A DNA stretch of 21,418 bases, taken from the NCBI RefSeq assembly GCF_000611645.1, contig NW_014013479.1, positions 1 to 21,418 on the forward strand. The letters run 5' to 3'. The notes under the pieces were generated by a model. It had not been told where the DNA came from and searched no databases. It worked only from the letters and a program-made list of their open reading frames with translations. The position numbers were made by a program, and so were the translations under genes. This stretch comes from Monoraphidium neglectum. Its lineage: Eukaryota; Chlorophyta; Chlorophyceae; Sphaeropleales; Selenastraceae. Below are positions 17,975 through 21,418 of the stretch, one piece after another (within the stretch, counting starts at the first letter, position 1; every line of letters starts with the position of its first letter).

Positions 17975-19947
17975 ATGCATGTGTGGGTGGACGTGCATGT
18001 GTGCGTGCATGCGACCTCGATTGGCCGCACCTGTAGAGCCAACGGGCTGCTTGATATGTGAAGGCTCCCAATTCAGCCGAGCCGCGCACTGCTCCCCTGT
18101 ATCCCTGCATACCAAGGGTGGGCCCCAGGGAGTGGGTGGAGATCGCGCGGTTGCTGGACAGGCACAGGTGGGGCCCTGGGGCGCATCGCTCCCGCTGCCC
18201 GGCCGGCCGCGACCGCTGCCATCGCCAAGACTGTCCTAATGCCGACAGCCCGTGCCTGCGACGCCAGGCAGCAAGAGTCCAAACCTCCCGAACCCCCGGC
18301 TTTGCAGGGCAGAGTATGACGCGTTCCTGGTTGTGCACGGCACAGACACGATGGCCTACACCGCCAGGTGGGGGCCCCGCCCTCAGCCATGCCTTCTTGG
18401 GGAGCTTGTCGCCTCGGACGAGCCCCACTGGTTGCGGGCCACCGGGCAGCTGGCGGCAGCACGCGCGAAGCCGTGTCTCGTGACGCCCTGGCATCCTTCC
18501 TGCCCCAGCCTTTTGAGTAAGCAGAGTGGCATTTGAGAGCCGCTCCCATCCAGACTCGCGCCGCACCCACTCCCAACCGTCGCCCATTTCGCTCCCCATC
18601 CACCCCGACCTCTACCGCTCGGTCGTCTCTGAAATCCCCCGCCTCGCATCAGCGCGCTGAGCCTGATGCTTCTGGGGTTCCGGAAGCCCATCGTGCTCAC
18701 CGGCAGCCAGATGCCCCTGGCCAGCGCGCGGACGGACGCGCGGCAAAACCTGATCGACGCCCTCACCTGCGCAGTTGCCGGCCAGACGCCGCCCCACGTG
18801 CAGGCGAGGCGCCGCGTGCGTTGCGTCTTGCTTGGGGTGCGTGCCCGTGAAGGGCGATGCAAGGATGCGCTGCTGCGCTCCGACGGCGGAATGAGGCAAG
18901 GGTGCATGCACGCAGGCTTCGTAAAATATGTTGGGGTGTTGGCTGCTGCCCTTCGAAATGCAACCGCAGTGGTCTGAGGTGGCGATCTGCTTCGGCGGCA
19001 AGCTGATGCGCGGCAACAGGGCCCAGAAGGTCGACTCCAGCTCCTATCAGGTGGCGCGGCGCCGGGGGCCCCGCAACTGGGATCCGCACGGCTCCCCGAG
19101 CTCCCGCCAGCGCCTCCCACCACGGCTGGCGACCTTGGTTGCACGTGTGCACGTGCTTCCCTGCTCACGCACCCGCACTTCCCTGCTTGCTGGCACCAGA
19201 TAAAGGAGAGCTTTGTGCACCTAGATGCCTCATGAAAACTGGAATGGGAAATTTCCTGGCGCATTCACCATGATTTTGCCGCCTGCCCCGCTTCTGCTCC
19301 GTCCCATGCAAGCGGCACCGACCACTCTCGCACCCCTCTGCCCTGCGGCACGGCCCCTGATTTCATTCCTTTGTCTCACAGGCGTTCGACTCCACATACC
19401 CTTACCTGGCCACCCTGGGCATCGGCGTTGACTGGTGGGCCGCCTGTTGCTCCGACAGCCAGGCGCCGCAGCACGCGGGCCGCCGGCGCGCACAGTCGCA
19501 GCCGCCACGGGGCTCAGCTGATCGGCGAAGCGGCGACCCCACATTCCAGACTCAGTGTAGCACAAGACCCAGAACCCGCCCTGCCCCTCGCCCCATTTTT
19601 CGAACCCAGGAACCACAAGTTCTTGTTGCAGTTGGAGGGCAGCTACCGACCCAGGTGGGATTCCCGACAGCACGTCGCCCCCCTCACCCTGTGTCAGCCT
19701 GTCGTGTCATAAACTGTCACCTGCTGGAAGTGACCAGTCCAGCCACGCGGACTGGTAGCTTGCCCAGCCTGTGGAGCAGTGCTGCCCAAAGGTTGCGGTC
19801 GGCCTGCGGCTCAACGCCTGTGGGCCCCTTGGGGCCAGCCAGCGGAGCCGCGGCACCGCTTGACTAAAGATATCATCAGAGCAGGTCGGTTCAAAAGTGA
19901 GGCTCTGCGCCACGCGGCCCCCCCCCCCATCCACGCACGCACGCACC

Positions 19948-20021
<74 letters not shown>

Positions 20022-20769
20022 CACACACAGACACGCACGCACGCACATGCACACACGCACACATCCCGCAAGTATCAGGCGCTTGACCCCATGCATTCCT
20101 CCTCTCCAAGCCCCCAGGTTCTTGCTCGACCCTGCAGTCATCAGGATACCCATCGTGCCCGGCAGCGACCCGCGGCTTTGCTACGGGTAGGGAGGGGCCC
20201 GCGTGTGTCGTGGGGCTGGGGCTTGGACCGGAGCGGGTTGCGCGTCAGCGCCGGCGCGTCACCACCCTCCCCCCTGCTTGCGGCAGCCGCTCGCTGCAGA
20301 CAGCCCCGGCGCGCGGCGGTTGCGCCCGCGAAGCCACCCCGGCCCCTGCGGGTCCGCCGGCCGCGCGCCCGCGGCCTGCCCGCCGCGCGCCTGGGCCCCA
20401 TCCGCGCACGCCCCCGCCCCGCCTGGCGCCGCCGCAGCGATCTCATGGCGCGCGGTGTGAAGGGCGTCGTGCTGGAGGTGAGCGCGCGCCCGCGCACCCG
20501 CCCCCGCCGCGGCGGTCCCCGAGGCTTCCAGGGTGCTTGTCGTCTGCGCCTCTGTGCGGCGCCGCCGCTCGCCGGCGCACGATCGCTGCGCGGCTTGTTT
20601 GGGGTTGTGACGCGAGCTGAACTTTGCATGTACGAAACGCTTTGCTCCTCGGTCTCCAGACGTTTGGTGTGGGCAACATGCCCGACTCGGCAAACTTGGG
20701 GTGGCTGCCCTGGCTCAAGGACCAGACTAAGAAGGGGCTCAAGGTGCGGGTGTGTGTATGTGCACGTGT

Positions 20770-20808
<39 letters not shown>

Positions 20809-20872
20809 TAAGTGTGTATGTAAGAGAGAGTGTGTGTGTGCGCGCGTGTGTATATGTGTCTGCGCGTTCGTG

Positions 20873-20903
<31 letters not shown>

Positions 20904-20913
20904 TGTGTGTGTG

Positions 20914-20961
<48 letters not shown>

Positions 20962-21362
20962 CGCGTGCGCGCGCGCATATGTGCTGCTGAAATGGCACCA
21001 CCTGCCGCGCTTCCGCCGGCTCTGCGCAGCACCCGCTACACGTCCCCCCGGCGCCGTGCCGCCGGCCCGACAGCCCCCCCAGCACGTTCCGCCGGGCATC
21101 CCCGGACCCTGGACTGTGTCTGCCCTCTCTCGTGCGGACTGCGTCTGTTCACTCTCTCTCATACCAAAATCCCCCCCCTGGCTCACATGTCAGACTCCCG
21201 CCGTCCCCCATGTGCGTGCGCTTGATGGCGTCCAATACGCCCTGCCAGGTGTGCCTGACCAGCCAGTGCGCCAAGGGGGACCTCAAGCCGGAGCTCTATA
21301 AGGCCGGGGCCGCGGCCATGGCGCTGGGGGTGGAGGCGGGGCCACAGATGACCAGCGAGTGA
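16614..21362 (+). CDS. Type I L-asparaginase (AnsA-like), 3' end uncertain
   Basis: Exons are 16614-17012, 17217-17310, 17638-17695, 17827-17874, 18117-18167, 18308-18367, 18653-18797, 18970-19050, 19382-19434, 19610-19654, 20118-20186, 20438-20477, 20660-20743 and 21249-21362, giving 446 residues. All introns are GT-AG and phases agree. The enzyme hydrolyses asparagine to aspartate and ammonia. Catalytic motifs are complete: HTGGTLGM (nucleophile T133), [13 protein letters not shown] (T229, D230) and [12 protein letters not shown] (K305). Further conserved runs are [47 protein letters not shown] and AGPQMTSE. Residues 1-41 lack acidic residues and are rich in Arg and His, which may indicate organelle targeting, and a low-complexity linker follows. 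The start codon is the first Met of the open frame and is not otherwise proven. The stop TGA overlaps a donor-like GTGAGC directly after MTSE, where related enzymes usually continue, so the true C-terminus may lie beyond the window. Confidence 0.9.
17491..17589 (+). repeat. C12 plus CA-rich repeat in asparaginase intron 2
   Basis: Twelve C residues are followed by AC dinucleotides interrupted by ATGC units. The tract lies near the 3' end of the intron at 17311-17637, on the RNA-sense strand. Confidence 0.9.
17915..18012 (+). repeat. GT-rich repeat in asparaginase intron 4
   Basis: The core 17942-17973 is (TG)16 without interruption. It is flanked by ATGTGC-type units, within the intron at 17875-18116. 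Confidence 0.92.
19931..20063 (+). repeat. CA / CACG repeat in asparaginase intron 10
   Basis: About 130 nt of ACAC dinucleotides enclose a (GCAC)n tetranucleotide block near 19985-20010, within the intron at 19655-20117. A C-run of about ten bases lies just before it. Confidence 0.93.
20749..20982 (+). repeat. GT / GCGT repeat in asparaginase intron 13
   Basis: About 230 nt of GT dinucleotides contain a (GCGT)n block near 20873-20902 and a terminal GC-alternating run, in the 505-nt intron at 20744-21248. Two TGTAA strings occur inside it (about 20807-20823). Confidence 0.93.
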
Positions 21363-21418
21363 GCGGGCAGTTTCGCGTGTGTGGGGGGGGGGGGCACGGG
21401 CACGGGGGATGCCACCCC
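21363..21418. other. Post-stop sequence of asparaginase with a G12 run
   Basis: These 56 nt are either the start of the 3' UTR or the start of another intron. They contain twelve consecutive G at 21383-21394, a likely site of assembly error. Confidence 0.4.

Noticed and set aside
18798..18803. GC donor (CAG|GCGAGG at 18804) for asparaginase intron 7
   Set aside because: The GT donor at 18798 (CAC|GTGCAG) is in phase and gives [15 protein letters not shown], which matches family spacing, so no GC donor is needed here.
19931..20063. Possible CRISPR-like or tandem-array structure
   Set aside because: The units are 2-4 nt microsatellites without unique spacers, in a eukaryotic intron.
19779..21085. 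Long open frames (403 codons plus strand, 314 minus) over the simple repeats
   Set aside because: CA/GT repeats have no stop codons in most frames; the frames encode Thr-His or Val-Cys runs and conflict with the asparaginase exons.
1..21418. A novel multi-gene system, provirus or mobile element
   Set aside because: All recognisable genes are ordinary eukaryotic housekeeping families; no integrase, transposase, reverse transcriptase, terminal repeats or defence-type genes were seen.

Overview
This looks like a nuclear segment of a green alga (Chlorophyta, probably Chlorophyceae). The evidence is high GC content, genes cut by many short GT-AG introns, TGTAA elements downstream of some stop codons, long CA/GT and CAG microsatellites, and a plastid-type Fe-S assembly gene of plant/cyanobacterial character. 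The taxonomic call is inference. No virus, transposon, CRISPR array, rRNA or convincing tRNA was seen.

Layout, left to right. (1) 1-159 is the 3' end of an unidentified plus-strand gene. (2) 160-2249 has no gene I can support. (3) 2250-3029 is an intronless ArfGAP with a 25-residue polyQ tract. (4) 3717-4872 is a four-exon plastid IscA/SufA-type scaffold or carrier. (5) 7791-5747 (minus strand, six exons) is an ESCRT-III protein of the VPS60/CHMP5 family, convergent with the IscA gene. (6) 8249-12235 (ten exons) is a GH85 cytosolic endo-beta-N-acetylglucosaminidase (ENGase), divergent from VPS60. (7) 12948-15021 (four exons) is a plant-type tandem CCCH zinc-finger protein. (8) 16614-21362 (fourteen exons, possibly continuing past the window) is a type I L-asparaginase.

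The gene models were built by hand. Introns were placed where splice signals, codon phase and family conservation agree, and every internal junction listed is phase-consistent. The weakest points are the ENGase N-terminus and last exon, the asparaginase start codon and 3' end, and two introns that seem to need a GC rather than GT donor.

The genes do not form a pathway. They are unrelated housekeeping functions: vesicle coat recycling, plastid Fe-S clusters, endosomal sorting, free N-glycan turnover, mRNA regulation and asparagine catabolism. I see no evidence of a new multi-gene system. The observations most worth a check are at the level of gene structure: two putative GC-AG introns, complementary microsatellites in paired introns of the asparaginase gene, stop-free introns of length 3n, polyQ insertions in two enzymes, and an asparaginase stop codon that sits inside a splice-donor consensus.
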